A stretch of 18,393 nt of DNA from DATADD01 sp046262355 (GCA_046262355.1 JBHEMX010000084.1:1-18393); one strand, 5' to 3'. Shown: positions 1-7,301, counted from the first letter of the stretch. The notes: generated by a model not told the origin, from the sequence alone. Numbers and translations: made by a program.

Positions 1-81
1 CTGTCCAAGGCGCGCGTGGTGGTCATCGACGGTGACGACGCCACGAAGGAGGTGAGCAAGGAGCTCGAGGCAGCAAGCTAG
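1..81 (+). CDS. 3' end of an unidentified gene
   Basis: The frame starting at base 1 is open for 26 codons and ends in TAG at 79-81. The tail is hydrophilic: a short hydrophobic strand (ARVVVIDGDD) is followed by a charged helix-like end (KEVSKELEAAS). Only the C-terminus is present, so I cannot assign a family. It faces the convergent aconitase gene, whose stop is at 204. The 122 bases between them hold no gene, RNA or hairpin that I can support. Confidence 0.45.
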   Translation: MSKARVVVIDGDDATKEVSKELEAAS

Positions 82-203
82 AGTCAGAGACGAACGGATG
101 ACGCGGTGGTTCTCATACACCATGTCCGTGGGCGCGACCCATTCCCCTTCGGCCGCGTCATGGCGCCTATCCCTATTACGGCTTCCTTGCTACAACCTTC
201 TGC

Positions 204-2165
204 TCAAGATGAGCCGAGGCGGGCGCGGAACACCGGGATCAGCCCTCCGGCGAGAAGCAGATCCACCTGGCGAGGCGACAGCAGGTGGCGCAAGGCGTAG
301 GTCTTGCCCTTCGTCTTGTTGTGAGCCTCGATGTGGCGGTCCGCGTTGCTCAGTTGGGCGCGCAGGTCGTGCAGCGTGATCACGTCGTCCTGCTCGACGT
401 CGTCGTAGTCCGCATCGGCACTGAACTCGAGCGCGACCACGCCGAAGTTGGCGAGGTTCTGCCAGTGGATGCGCGCGAAGCTCTTGGCGATCACGAGGCG
501 CAGCCCGAGATAGCGAGGCACGATGGCGGCGTGCTCGCGGCTCGACCCCTGGCCGTAGTTGCTGCCCGCCACGATCGCGTGCCCGGCGCCGTCCTTGGTC
601 TCCGCGGCGCGTCGCGGGTAGCTCTCGTCCACCTGGTAGTAGACGAACTCCGCCAGCTTGGGGATGTTGCTCCGGAAGGGAAGCACGCGCTGTCCGGCGG
701 GCATGATCTCGTCGGTCGAGATGTCGTCGCCGACCTTGAGCAGCACCGCAGTCTCCATGTCGTTCGGCAGAGGCTCGAAGTCGGGAAGCGACGAGATGTT
801 CGGGCCCTTGATCAGCTCGACGTCTGCGCCCGACTCCGGCGGCTCGACGAGCATGTCGGCGTTGACGATCGGCCTCTCGGGCAGGTCGAGCGTCGGATAC
901 TTCATGTCGCAGAGATCCTCGAGGTCGCGCGGGTCGGTGATCTTGCCGGTCAGCGCCGAGGCCGCCGCGGTCTCCGGCGAGCAGAGATAGACGGCGTCGT
1001 CCTTGGTGCCGGAGCGTCCGCGGAAGTTGCGCGGCATGGTGCGCAGCGAGATCTGGCCCGACGCCGGAGACTGCCCCATGCCGATGCAGCCCATGCAGCC
1101 CGATTGGTGTATGCGCGCCCCCGCGTGGATCAGCGGCGCGAGCGATCCCATGCCGATGAGGTTCTCGAGGATCTGGCGCGACGTCGGGTTGATGTCGAAG
1201 CTCACTCGAGGATGCGTCTGTCGCCCCTCGACGATCTTGGCGGCGATCGCGAAATCGCGCAGCCCTGGGTTGGCCGAGGATCCGATCACGGTCTGGTAGA
1301 TCTCTGCCCCCGCGATCTCGCGCACGGGAACGACGTCGCCGGGGCTCGGCGGCCTGGCGATGAGCGGCTCGAGCGAGGAGAGATCGATCTCCTCTTCGAC
1401 GTCATACGTTGCGTCGGCGTCGGGGACGAGCTCGACCCAATCGTCCGCGCGCTCTTCTGATGCCAGGAAGCGGCGCACCTCGTCGTCGGATGGGAAGACC
1501 GTGGTGGTGGCGCCGAGCTCGGCGCCCATGTTGGCGATCACGTGGCGGTCCATCGCGCTGAGGTGCTCGAGTGCCGACCCGTGATACTCGATGATGCGCC
1601 CGCGCCCTCCCTTGACCCCGTGGCGCCGCAGCATCTCGAGGATGACGTCTTTGGCGCTGACCCAGTCCAGCAGCTCCCCGACGAGGTTCACGCCCCAGAT
1701 CTCCGGCATCGTGATGTACAGGGGCTCCCCGGCCATCGCCATGGCGACCTCGAGCCCGCCGACGCCGATCGCGAGCATCCCCAGCGATCCCGCGGCCGGC
1801 GTGTGGCTGTCGGAGCCGGCGAGGGTCTTGCCCGGGATCCCGAAGCGCTGCATGTGCACGGGATGGCTCACGCCGTTGCCGGGCTTGGAGTACCACACGC
1901 CGAAGCGCCGGCATGCGCTGTAGAGGAAGAGATGGTCGTCGGCGTTGCGCTCGTCGGTCTGCAGCAGGTTGTGGTCGACGTACTGCGCGGAGAGCTCGGT
2001 GCGCGTGCGGTCGAGGTTCATCGCCTCGAGCTCGAGCATCACGAGCGTGCCCGTCGCGTCCTGCGTGAGCGTCTGGTCGATGCGCAGGCCGATCTCCGAC
2101 CCGGGCGACATGTCGCCGTCGACGAGATGGGGTTCGATCAGCTTCTGCGCGACGTTTCGTCCCAT
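204..2165 (-). CDS. aconitate hydratase, Aquifex-type (short aconitase)
   Basis: Probable aconitase interconverting citrate and isocitrate in the TCA/glyoxylate cycles. The product is about 653 residues from the ATG at 2165. The frame is open to 2237, but family homology begins at MGRNVAQKLI. The N-terminal catalytic part has the SDSHT motif near residue 118 and GCMGCIG near 355-361, which supplies two Fe-S cysteines. A C-terminal swivel domain follows with GSNYGQGSSREHAA near 537. The size, 650 rather than about 900 residues, and the motif style match the Aquifex-type clade (TIGR01342, from memory). The usual SCTN cysteine is replaced by GSSANPG near 295, and a cysteine appears in YLCSPET near 393. 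It lies 76 bases downstream of the HNH gene on the same strand. A GGAGGAG sits about 19 bases before the ATG, which is further than ideal. A second, canonical aconitase lies at 8954-11722. Confidence 0.93.
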   Translation of the reverse strand: MGRNVAQKLIEPHLVDGDMSPGSEIGLRIDQTLTQDATGTLVMLELEAMNLDRTRTELSAQYVDHNLLQTDERNADDHLFLYSACRRFGVWYSKPGNGVSHPVHMQRFGIPGKTLAGSDSHTPAAGSLGMLAIGVGGLEVAMAMAGEPLYITMPEIWGVNLVGELLDWVSAKDVILEMLRRHGVKGGRGRIIEYHGSALEHLSAMDRHVIANMGAELGATTTVFPSDDEVRRFLASEERADDWVELVPDADATYDVEEEIDLSSLEPLIARPPSPGDVVPVREIAGAEIYQTVIGSSANPGLRDFAIAAKIVEGRQTHPRVSFDINPTSRQILENLIGMGSLAPLIHAGARIHQSGCMGCIGMGQSPASGQISLRTMPRNFRGRSGTKDDAVYLCSPETAAASALTGKITDPRDLEDLCDMKYPTLDLPERPIVNADMLVEPPESGADVELIKGPNISSLPDFEPLPNDMETAVLLKVGDDISTDEIMPAGQRVLPFRSNIPKLAEFVYYQVDESYPRRAAETKDGAGHAIVAGSNYGQGSSREHAAIVPRYLGLRLVIAKSFARIHWQNLANFGVVALEFSADADYDDVEQDDVITLHDLRAQLSNADRHIEAHNKTKGKTYALRHLLSPRQVDLLLAGGLIPVFRARLGSS

Positions 2166-2241
2166 GGATGCACGATAACCGGACTCCTCCGTGCCCCGAG
2201 AGGGCGGATCCAGCGGTGATCGGCCATCCGGACGCATGGAT

Positions 2242-3423
2242 CTAGGCGACGAAGTCGAGCTTCACCATGGGCGGAGCGCGCTCGGGTAGCTCGCGCGCCG
2301 CGAGGCCCGGGTCGAAGTGCCTGCCGCCCGGACGGAACCAGGTGGTCACGCCGCAGGCACCGAGCTTCACCTTCCAACCGCGCTCGTGGACGAGCCTGTG
2401 GTGCCACGTGCAGACGAGCACGAGGTTGTCGAGGTCGGTCCTCCCGCCGTGCAGCCAATGGCGGACATGGTGCGCGTTCAGCCACCTCCGCGACTCGCAG
2501 CCCGGAAAGGTGCAGCCCCCGTCGCGCTGACGGAGCTGGCGCAGGAGCCACGGGGGGACGGTGCGAGAGGCGCGCCCGATGCCGAGAGCGTGGCCGCCGC
2601 CGTCGTAAACGACCGTCTCCTCGCGCCCGTCGCACAAGAGCCTGCGCGCGGTCTCCGGATGGATCACCGGCCCACCCTCGATCTCACACCCACCGGCGTC
2701 GCCCACCAGCGCGGCGAGCGGCGCGTGCACCACAACCGTGGCCCGGTCGGCATCTCCATCGTCTGCGATCGCACTCGAGGCCAGCGACGCGAGGGCGTCG
2801 GCGCGCCGAACGTCGAGCGCCTCTTCCGGGGCCACAGGTGGGTCGTCGTCGGCGACGATGTCCGGCATGCGACCCGCCATGCGGTCGAGCGCCTTGGCGA
2901 TCACCGCGCCCTGGTCGGCGGGAAAGGAGCCTTCGAGCCCGAGTCGCTTGCCGTCGTCGAACCACCAGAGGCTGAGGAAACGCGACCTGTCGGCCTCGAT
3001 GGTTCCCTCCCGATCCGGGCGCGCGGCCAAGTCGGCCTTGCGCCGGATGCCCCACACGGTCACCCGGCGCGCCCACGAGATCAGGTTCCTCTCCGTCTTG
3101 GGAGTGGCGAAGCGACACAGCTCGACGGTCTTGTCCAAGGACAGCGTCCCGCTCTCCAAGGCGGCGGAGAGACAGGGCAGAGAAGGGAGGGCGTGCGCGG
3201 CATCGATCCAGCGCCGCGCGGTCCAGTTGGCGATCCCGAGGCGCGCCGAGAGCCACTGCGCCATGTCCCTGCAGCCGTCCCGACGCCAGCGCCCCTGTCG
3301 ATCGCACTCGGCGACATAGCTCAGGAGCTTCCTCTGCGCGGCCGAAATCCCGGCATGAAGGAGATCGATCCTCTCGACGACGTCGCCGTCGACGGAGGCT
3401 CGTGCGTCTACCCGATCGTCCAC
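2242..3423 (-). CDS. DUF222 / 13E12-type HNH endonuclease
   Basis: This 393-residue protein has an N-terminal DUF222 helical region (about residues 20-250) and a C-terminal HNH nuclease module. The module shows a GGCTFPGC cysteine knuckle, then LNAHHVRHW, an asparagine in LDNLVLVC and CTWHHRLVHE, so the His-Asn-His metal site looks complete. The family resembles the REP13E12 proteins of mycobacteria, where DNA-damage induction has been reported. The frame opens at a GTG at 3421-3423 directly after an in-frame TAG and has no Shine-Dalgarno of its own. The good AGGAGGGG at 3447-3454 instead sits 9 bases before an ATG in another frame (see findings), so one missing base near 3424-3434 would give a better start. 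An SOS promoter precedes it. The biological role is unknown. Confidence 0.9.
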   Translation of the reverse strand: MDDRVDARASVDGDVVERIDLLHAGISAAQRKLLSYVAECDRQGRWRRDGCRDMAQWLSARLGIANWTARRWIDAAHALPSLPCLSAALESGTLSLDKTVELCRFATPKTERNLISWARRVTVWGIRRKADLAARPDREGTIEADRSRFLSLWWFDDGKRLGLEGSFPADQGAVIAKALDRMAGRMPDIVADDDPPVAPEEALDVRRADALASLASSAIADDGDADRATVVVHAPLAALVGDAGGCEIEGGPVIHPETARRLLCDGREETVVYDGGGHALGIGRASRTVPPWLLRQLRQRDGGCTFPGCESRRWLNAHHVRHWLHGGRTDLDNLVLVCTWHHRLVHERGWKVKLGACGVTTWFRPGGRHFDPGLAARELPERAPPMVKLDFVA

Positions 3424-3470
3424 CTATGACACCCCATCTCACCGAGCCCCTCCTCGGTTCCGACGCATCA

Positions 3471-3499
3471 AAGATATCGAACGTATGTTCGACTGTCAA
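3471..3499 (-). promoter_or_regulatory. LexA-controlled (SOS) promoter of the HNH gene
   Basis: On the minus strand there is a perfect -35 TTGACA (plus-strand 3494-3499), a 17-base spacer (3477-3493) and a -10 TATCTT (3471-3476). The spacer is almost entirely a perfect 16-bp palindrome-type box, plus-strand TCGAACGTATGTTCGA at 3477-3492. It fits the actinobacterial/Bacillus LexA consensus CGAAC-N4-GTTCG. A repressor bound there would block RNA polymerase directly. The predicted transcript starts near 3464, carries AGGAGGGG at 3447-3454 and runs into the DUF222-HNH gene. Confidence 0.85.
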
Positions 3500-3531
3500 G
3501 GACTTTCAGGTGTCGAGGACCCGAGTGGCCC

Positions 3532-5126
3532 TCAGTGGCAGGTGCCGCTGCCGGCGTCCGTGTAGGTCTTGCCGGCCTCGGACACGAAGCGCCAGTCGTA
3601 CCCGTCGGCGCGCAGCGACAGCTCGAGCACGCCGTAGGTGTGGCTCTGGAACTCCTCGCTGTTGACCTTCAAGGTTCCCATCGGATCGAGGTTCTTGCCG
3701 CCGGTGCCGACTACGAACTCGCGGATCCCGTTGGGATCGAAGGCCGCGCTGGGGTTCTGAGGCGCGAAGCGCTCGTAATCGTGATCGTGGCCCGAGAGCA
3801 GCACGTCGGCGCGCGCCGCGTAGAGGTCGGTCACGAAGGGAGCGCCTTTGCTGTTGTTGCCGTGGTCGCCGGACGACCAGCGCGCATGGTGCCACGCCGC
3901 CATGATGCAGGGTTGGGTCGTGGCGGCGAGATCCGCCTCGAGCCAGTCGTTCTGCGGCGAGCCCTCGAGGCATCCGCCCGAGATGTCCGCGCAGTTGCTG
4001 TTCAGGATGACGATGTGCCAGCTTCCGAGGTCGAAGCTGTAGTACCCCTTGGACGGATCGCCCGCCGCGGCGCCGAAGTAGTTGTAGTAGCCGCTTGCTC
4101 CGGTCGAGCAATCAGTTCCGTTGGGCTTCGACACCGCGTCGTCGTACTCGTGGTTGCCCGGCGCCGGGTGCGTGATCGACTTCACGCGTCCCCACGTTGG
4201 ATCGTAGGACTGCAGATAGGCCTGGTACCCACCGCATTCGTACTGCGTGTCGCCGAGCGCGATGAACGCACTGGGATCCGCGCCCACGACGATGTCCGAC
4301 GTGTACAGCTGCCTGCAGAACGTCTCGGTCCCGAGGCCGCCGTTGAAGTAGAGGTTCCTCGGATCGCACGCGATGTCCCCGACCGCCATGATCGTGGCAT
4401 CGACCGGAGGCGTCGGCGTGTCGCTCGGCGCCGGGCTCGGGGTCTCCGTCGGAGTTTCCGTCGGAGTTTCGGTGGGGGTCACCGTCGGAGTTTCGGTGGG
4501 GGTTTCGGTCGGAGTCTCCGTGGGGGTTTCGGTAGGAGTGGGGCTCGGATCGATGGTCTCGACGACGAGCTGCGGGGCGAACGAGCGGTTCGTGTGCTCC
4601 TTGGACGCGACCACGATGGCGTCCGAGCTCGTGGTCGTGAGAGCGAAAGCCACGACGCCCGGCGCGGCGACGGCGGAGGTGACGTCTATGGCCTCCCACG
4701 TGCCCTGGGTCGTGGAGCCCGAAGACGCGATCACCGGCCCGAGCGTGGGAGCGGTCCTGTAGGTGAGCGTGCCCTCCTGCCACGAGCTGTCGGCGACGGT
4801 GTGCACGTCGTAACCCACCGAGCTCGTCGTAAGGGAGCGAAGCCTCAGCGTGAGCCGCGCCATGGATGTGAAGGAAGAGAGGTCGAACTTGATGTAGGTG
4901 TTCTGGATGGGACTGGCATCCGCTCGCACCCGGGCAAGCCCACCGAAGTTCCTCTTGGGCGGCTGGAGTCGACGTAGGTGTCGGCGATCGTCGTGACGGA
5001 TGCCGTTGCCGCTCGTGGTTCGCCGCTCAGCAGCAGCGACACGAGGGTCGCCGACAGCAATGTGAGCGCGACTACGCGCAGAGCGCTGGACCTGTTTCGA
5101 ACCCCCGTAGCACCGAGGCCGCCCAC
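3532..5126 (-). CDS. secreted DNRLRE-metallophosphoesterase, one frameshift
   Basis: Read as 531 residues once a missing base near 4957-4960 is restored. The GTG at 5126 starts a signal peptide (hydrophobic core VVALTLLSATLVSLLL). A DNRLRE-type beta-sandwich follows (ADTYVDSSRP, then NTYIKFDLSSF after the shift), then a Thr/Glu/Pro linker, then a calcineurin-like phosphoesterase domain. Metal-binding motifs are all visible: VGDIACD, LGDTQYECGG, GNHEYDD, WHHARWS and GHDHDYERF. It is likely an exported phosphatase or phosphodiesterase with an adhesion-type N-terminal domain; the substrate is unknown. Signal peptide and mature domain lie in two frames: the longer uninterrupted frame to 5160 has a nonsensical N-terminus, while the frame from 5126 stops soon after the shift. 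It may be a sequencing error or a recent pseudogene. It is upstream of the HNH gene on the same strand. Confidence 0.85.
4440..4545 (-). repeat. 12-bp tandem repeat coding a Thr-Glu-Thr-Pro linker
   Basis: About nine imperfect copies of a 12-base unit (gtttcggtcgga on the plus strand, with g/c variants) lie head to tail. On the minus strand they encode PTET-type repeats. They form the flexible, probably surface-exposed linker between the DNRLRE domain and the phosphoesterase domain. Copy number in such units varies easily by slippage. Confidence 0.8.
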
Positions 5127-5189
5127 GTCTTCCCCTTACCCAGCACCAAAGTACCCCCACGGAACCCTATCCCCGTGGCGCGGAGGTGT

Positions 5190-5740
5190 CTAGGGTGGGC
5201 CGGCAATGAGGGACGGCTGGATCGCGCCTTGCCCGTTTGGATCGGTTGGAACGGTTCGGCTGTGAGTTTCCTGGCCGGTGCTGTGAACGACCACCAGGGT
5301 TATGTCGTCTTCTTGCTCCGACTCCTCGCCCTCGAACGCCTTCAGCTCATCCAGGAGCGATCGGATTATCAACCCGGGTTCGGGGCAGTCGCCGATGATG
5401 GTCCTCATGCGCGGGAAGCCGAACATCTCTCTGCTGCCTTGTGCGCCTCCGCGATCCCGTCGCTATGAAACACGATGCTGTCCCCGGACGCGATCGATGT
5501 TTGCTCGCCTTCGTAGCTTGCTCCGGGCATGAGGCCGAGTGGCATCCCCGTTGCTCTTACCTCCCGCACCCCGGCGGCCGTTCGCATGTAGGGCAGGCAG
5601 TGCCCCGCGTTCGCATACACGAGGTGACCGGTTCGAGGATCTAGGAGCGCGCACAAGCAGGTGACGAACATGTGCGAAGGGATCTCTTGGAGCAGCTGCT
5701 CGTTCGTGGACGTCAGGATCTTGGTTGGATCCACGCCGTC
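5190..5740 (-). pseudogene. SpoIIE/PP2C-type phosphatase remnant, truncated and frameshifted
   Basis: C-terminal part of a SpoIIE-family Ser/Thr phosphatase, the type used in RsbU-like stress or sigma-factor switches. In one frame it reads DPTKILTSTNEQLLQEIP, MFVTCLCALLDP, YANAGHCLPY and a metal-binding VFHSDGIAEAH. That frame ends in a false stop, and the protein continues from MFGFPRMR at 5426 in the next frame to the characteristic DDITLVVV and a stop at 5190. One missing base in the TCTCTC tract at 5426-5433 explains the shift. Upstream of about 5740 the homology stops abruptly and the DNA becomes a nuclease fragment on the other strand, so the N-terminal half, including any sensor domain, is gone. 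There is no credible start codon. Confidence 0.8.
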
Positions 5741-5974
5741 TACGAGGGCGAGGACGGGGGCCTGGAGACGGTCGATTTCAAGACCGGGAGGTACTTCGAG
5801 AAGAGCGATTCCGGCGATCAGCTGGAGCTCTATGCCGAGGCCCTGAAAGCGAACGGCCTGAGTGCCACAGACGAGCACATGATCACCCTGACCTACTGCG
5901 TTCTTAGGGGCCGAGCCGCCGCCCGAGACGTAAGCTTCGGCCTCGGCTGGGCCGAGGCCGCCAAGCTGGAGTGA
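5728..5974 (+). pseudogene. PD-(D/E)XK (RecB/Cas4-like) nuclease C-terminal fragment
   Basis: The plus frame from about 5728 reads DLGWIHAVYEGEDGG, then LETVDFKTGR, SGDQLELYAEAL and a final strand, ending in TGA at 5972-5974. VDFKTG plus a downstream QLELYA is the typical catalytic D-x-K and Q-x3-Y arrangement of the RecB/PDDEXK_1 superfamily. Only about 80 residues survive and no N-terminal part exists, because the DNA to the left is a phosphatase remnant on the opposite strand. There is no Shine-Dalgarno. It is most likely the tail of a helicase-nuclease or a Cas4-like gene brought here by rearrangement, and it is non-functional. No cas genes or CRISPR repeats are nearby. Confidence 0.65.
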
Positions 5975-5980
5975 CGAGAT

Positions 5981-5998
5981 ATGGCCCGGAAGGGCTAT
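5981..5998 (+). terminator. hairpin after the nuclease fragment
   Basis: ATGGCCC and GGGCTAT form a 7-bp stem (one G-T pair) around a GGAA loop, followed by a weak AT stretch (gatttctta). It begins 7 bases after the fragment's stop codon. This is consistent with a relic intrinsic terminator, but it has no proper T-run. Confidence 0.4.
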
Positions 5999-6139
5999 CG
6001 AGATTTCTTACCGGTTGCCGATAGAACATAGAACCTGGGGACGCCCGAAGGCCTGACCGCCTTGCTAACTGGCGACTCCTCCAGGAGACCCCGGCTTTCC
6101 GCAACGATTGGCGGGGAAAACGAGGACAAGAGTTCCTCG

Positions 6140-6217
6140 ACAAGGGCAAACCCGTTGTGAGGCGGCGCAAAGCAAGGGGCCTCGGAAAGCCCGAGGCTGC
6201 CCAGCTACCGAAAGGAG
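6140..6217 (+). promoter_or_regulatory. c-di-GMP-I (GEMM-I) riboswitch
   Basis: This matches the GEMM-I architecture by eye. A conserved AGGGCAAACC segment (6143-6152) leads to a P2 helix (6152-6156 with 6161-6165) capped by the GNRA tetraloop GTGA. The core GCGCAAAGC (6165-6173) follows, then a P3 helix of 7 perfect pairs (6179-6185 with 6191-6197) extended by GGG (6176-6178) with CCC (6200-6202), then the 3' core GCTACCGA (6204-6211). The middle G of AGGG, diagnostic for c-di-GMP over cGAMP-type variants, is present. The Shine-Dalgarno AAAGGAG (6211-6217) abuts the 3' core, so ligand binding probably changes ribosome access to the ATG at 6227. P1 is not clear. A separate hairpin (6121-6126 with 6134-6139) lies just upstream. 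The rest of 5999-6120 holds nothing I can name. Confidence 0.87.
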
Positions 6218-6226
6218 CGATGCATC

Positions 6227-7108
6227 ATGCAGCGCACGAGTGTTGTGGGAGCGAGGCCCACACGAGTGATAGCAGGGATGGCCTTAGCCGTCTATTCCGT
6301 TCTCTCTCTCGCCATGCTCCCCGCGTTTGCGGGCACGGGCGACTCCGATGGCGACGGGATGCCCAACCGCTGGGAGGTCAACCACGATCTCAGGCCGCAC
6401 GTCGCCAACCCCGCGGGTGACCCGGACCATGACGGTCTCAAGAACCTCGGCGAGTACCGCAACGACGCCGAGCCCAAGGACGAGGACAGCGACAACGACG
6501 GCATCGACGACGGCGACGAGGTCAAGAACTTCAACTCCGAGCTTGACGACTCGGACTCCGACAACGACGGCACCGAGGACGGCGACGAGGATCGCGACCG
6601 CGACGAGATCGACAACGAGGACGAGGACGACTTCACCGAGAGCTGCCGCTCGGACGACGACGACCGCGATGACGACGGCATCGACGACGAGGACGAGAAC
6701 GACTACGGCACCAAGGTCCGCGACCACGACTCCGACGACGACGGCGTCTCGGACGGCAACGAGGACCTCGACGACGATGGCATCGACGAGGAGGACGACG
6801 ACGACTCCGAGGACGACGGCTGCGACCGCGAAGAGACCCAAGAGGACTCCGACGACGTCTTCGCCACGATCGACTCGTTCGACTCGACCACAGGTGACCT
6901 CGTGATGACCTCCACCGAGGGCTTCCAGCTCAGTGGCGTCGTCACGGACGAGACCGAGATCGAATGCGACTCTGAGGGCCACGGCGACGGCGGCGAGGCA
7001 TCGGTTGACGACCTTGTGCCGGGTATGGGTGTGTCCGACGTCGACTACGACGACGAGACCGGAGCGCTCGAGGAGATCGAGCTCCTCTGCGCCGAGACCC
7101 TAGCCTGA
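6227..7108 (+). CDS. secreted acidic thrombospondin-type-3-repeat protein with DUF5666-like C-terminus
   Basis: The product is 293 residues. The ATG at 6227 has AAAGGAG at 6211-6217 with good spacing. Residues 1-35 form a signal peptide (core AGMALAVYSVLSLAML, likely cut after AFA). Residues 38-205 are dense D-x-D-x-D-G calcium-binding repeats (DSDGDGMPNRWE, DSDNDGIDDGDE and many variants), so the protein is extremely acidic. Residues from about 210 to the end (FATIDSFDSTTGDLVM through SVDDLVPGMGV) resemble the small beta-barrel DUF5666. It is probably an exported calcium-dependent matrix or surface protein. Control by a c-di-GMP riboswitch fits a role in biofilm or attachment. It stands as a single gene, closed by the hairpin at 7119-7157. 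The two cysteines in the repeats and two in the C-terminal part could form disulfides. Confidence 0.88.
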   Translation: MQRTSVVGARPTRVIAGMALAVYSVLSLAMLPAFAGTGDSDGDGMPNRWEVNHDLRPHVANPAGDPDHDGLKNLGEYRNDAEPKDEDSDNDGIDDGDEVKNFNSELDDSDSDNDGTEDGDEDRDRDEIDNEDEDDFTESCRSDDDDRDDDGIDDEDENDYGTKVRDHDSDDDGVSDGNEDLDDDGIDEEDDDDSEDDGCDREETQEDSDDVFATIDSFDSTTGDLVMTSTEGFQLSGVVTDETEIECDSEGHGDGGEASVDDLVPGMGVSDVDYDDETGALEEIELLCAETLA

Positions 7109-7118
7109 GCTTCCGAGT

Positions 7119-7157
7119 TAGGGGCTGAGTTGAAGCAAAAGTCCAGCTCAGCCCCTA
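7119..7157 (+). terminator. strong hairpin closing the riboswitch-gene unit
   Basis: A perfect 11-bp inverted repeat, TAGGGGCTGAG (7119-7129) and CTCAGCCCCTA (7147-7157), with a 17-base loop. It begins 10 bases after the stop codon at 7108. No T-run follows, which is common in GC-rich actinobacteria. The remaining bases to 7301 show no gene. Confidence 0.7.
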
Positions 7158-7301
7158 GAACCCGCGCCACGTCGTCGTATTACCCACACGCGGGGCGAGC
7201 GCATCGAGCTCGAGCAGCTGGAATAGCCTGCGCTGAGGGAATCGTGCGCTGCCGCAGTGGGGGCCGCTGAGCCCGCGACCGGGAGGCTTCCTGGTGACGT
7301 G

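Noticed and set aside
285..1460. Long plus-strand open frame opposite the first aconitase
   Set aside because: It is the antisense shadow of a highly conserved gene in GC-rich DNA; it has no ribosome site and no recognisable domain.
2317..3429. Long plus-strand frame opposite the HNH gene
   Set aside because: Low-complexity Arg/Gly/Pro composition and no motifs; the minus strand has intact DUF222 and HNH signatures.
4440..4545. Regular repeats considered as a CRISPR array
   Set aside because: The units are 12 bases, contiguous without spacers, and encode a Thr/Pro linker in frame.
3535..4977. 480-residue plus-strand frame
   Set aside because: Arginine-rich shadow of the metallophosphoesterase.
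5728..5974. Cas4 belonging to a CRISPR system
   Set aside because: Only a PD-(D/E)XK tail is left, with no Cas4 cysteines, no other cas genes and no repeats in the window.
5999..6120. Possible tRNA or second riboswitch upstream of the GEMM element
   Set aside because: No cloverleaf could be drawn and no second GEMM core (GCAAAGC) is present; only isolated short hairpins.
6344..6830. Asp-codon-rich repeats considered as a DNA-level repeat element
   Set aside because: The similarity follows from the calcium-loop protein repeats; units vary at DNA level and stay in frame.
7160..7233. Short plus-strand frame ending ERIELEQLE before a TAG
   Set aside because: Too short, no start or ribosome site; cannot be told from chance.
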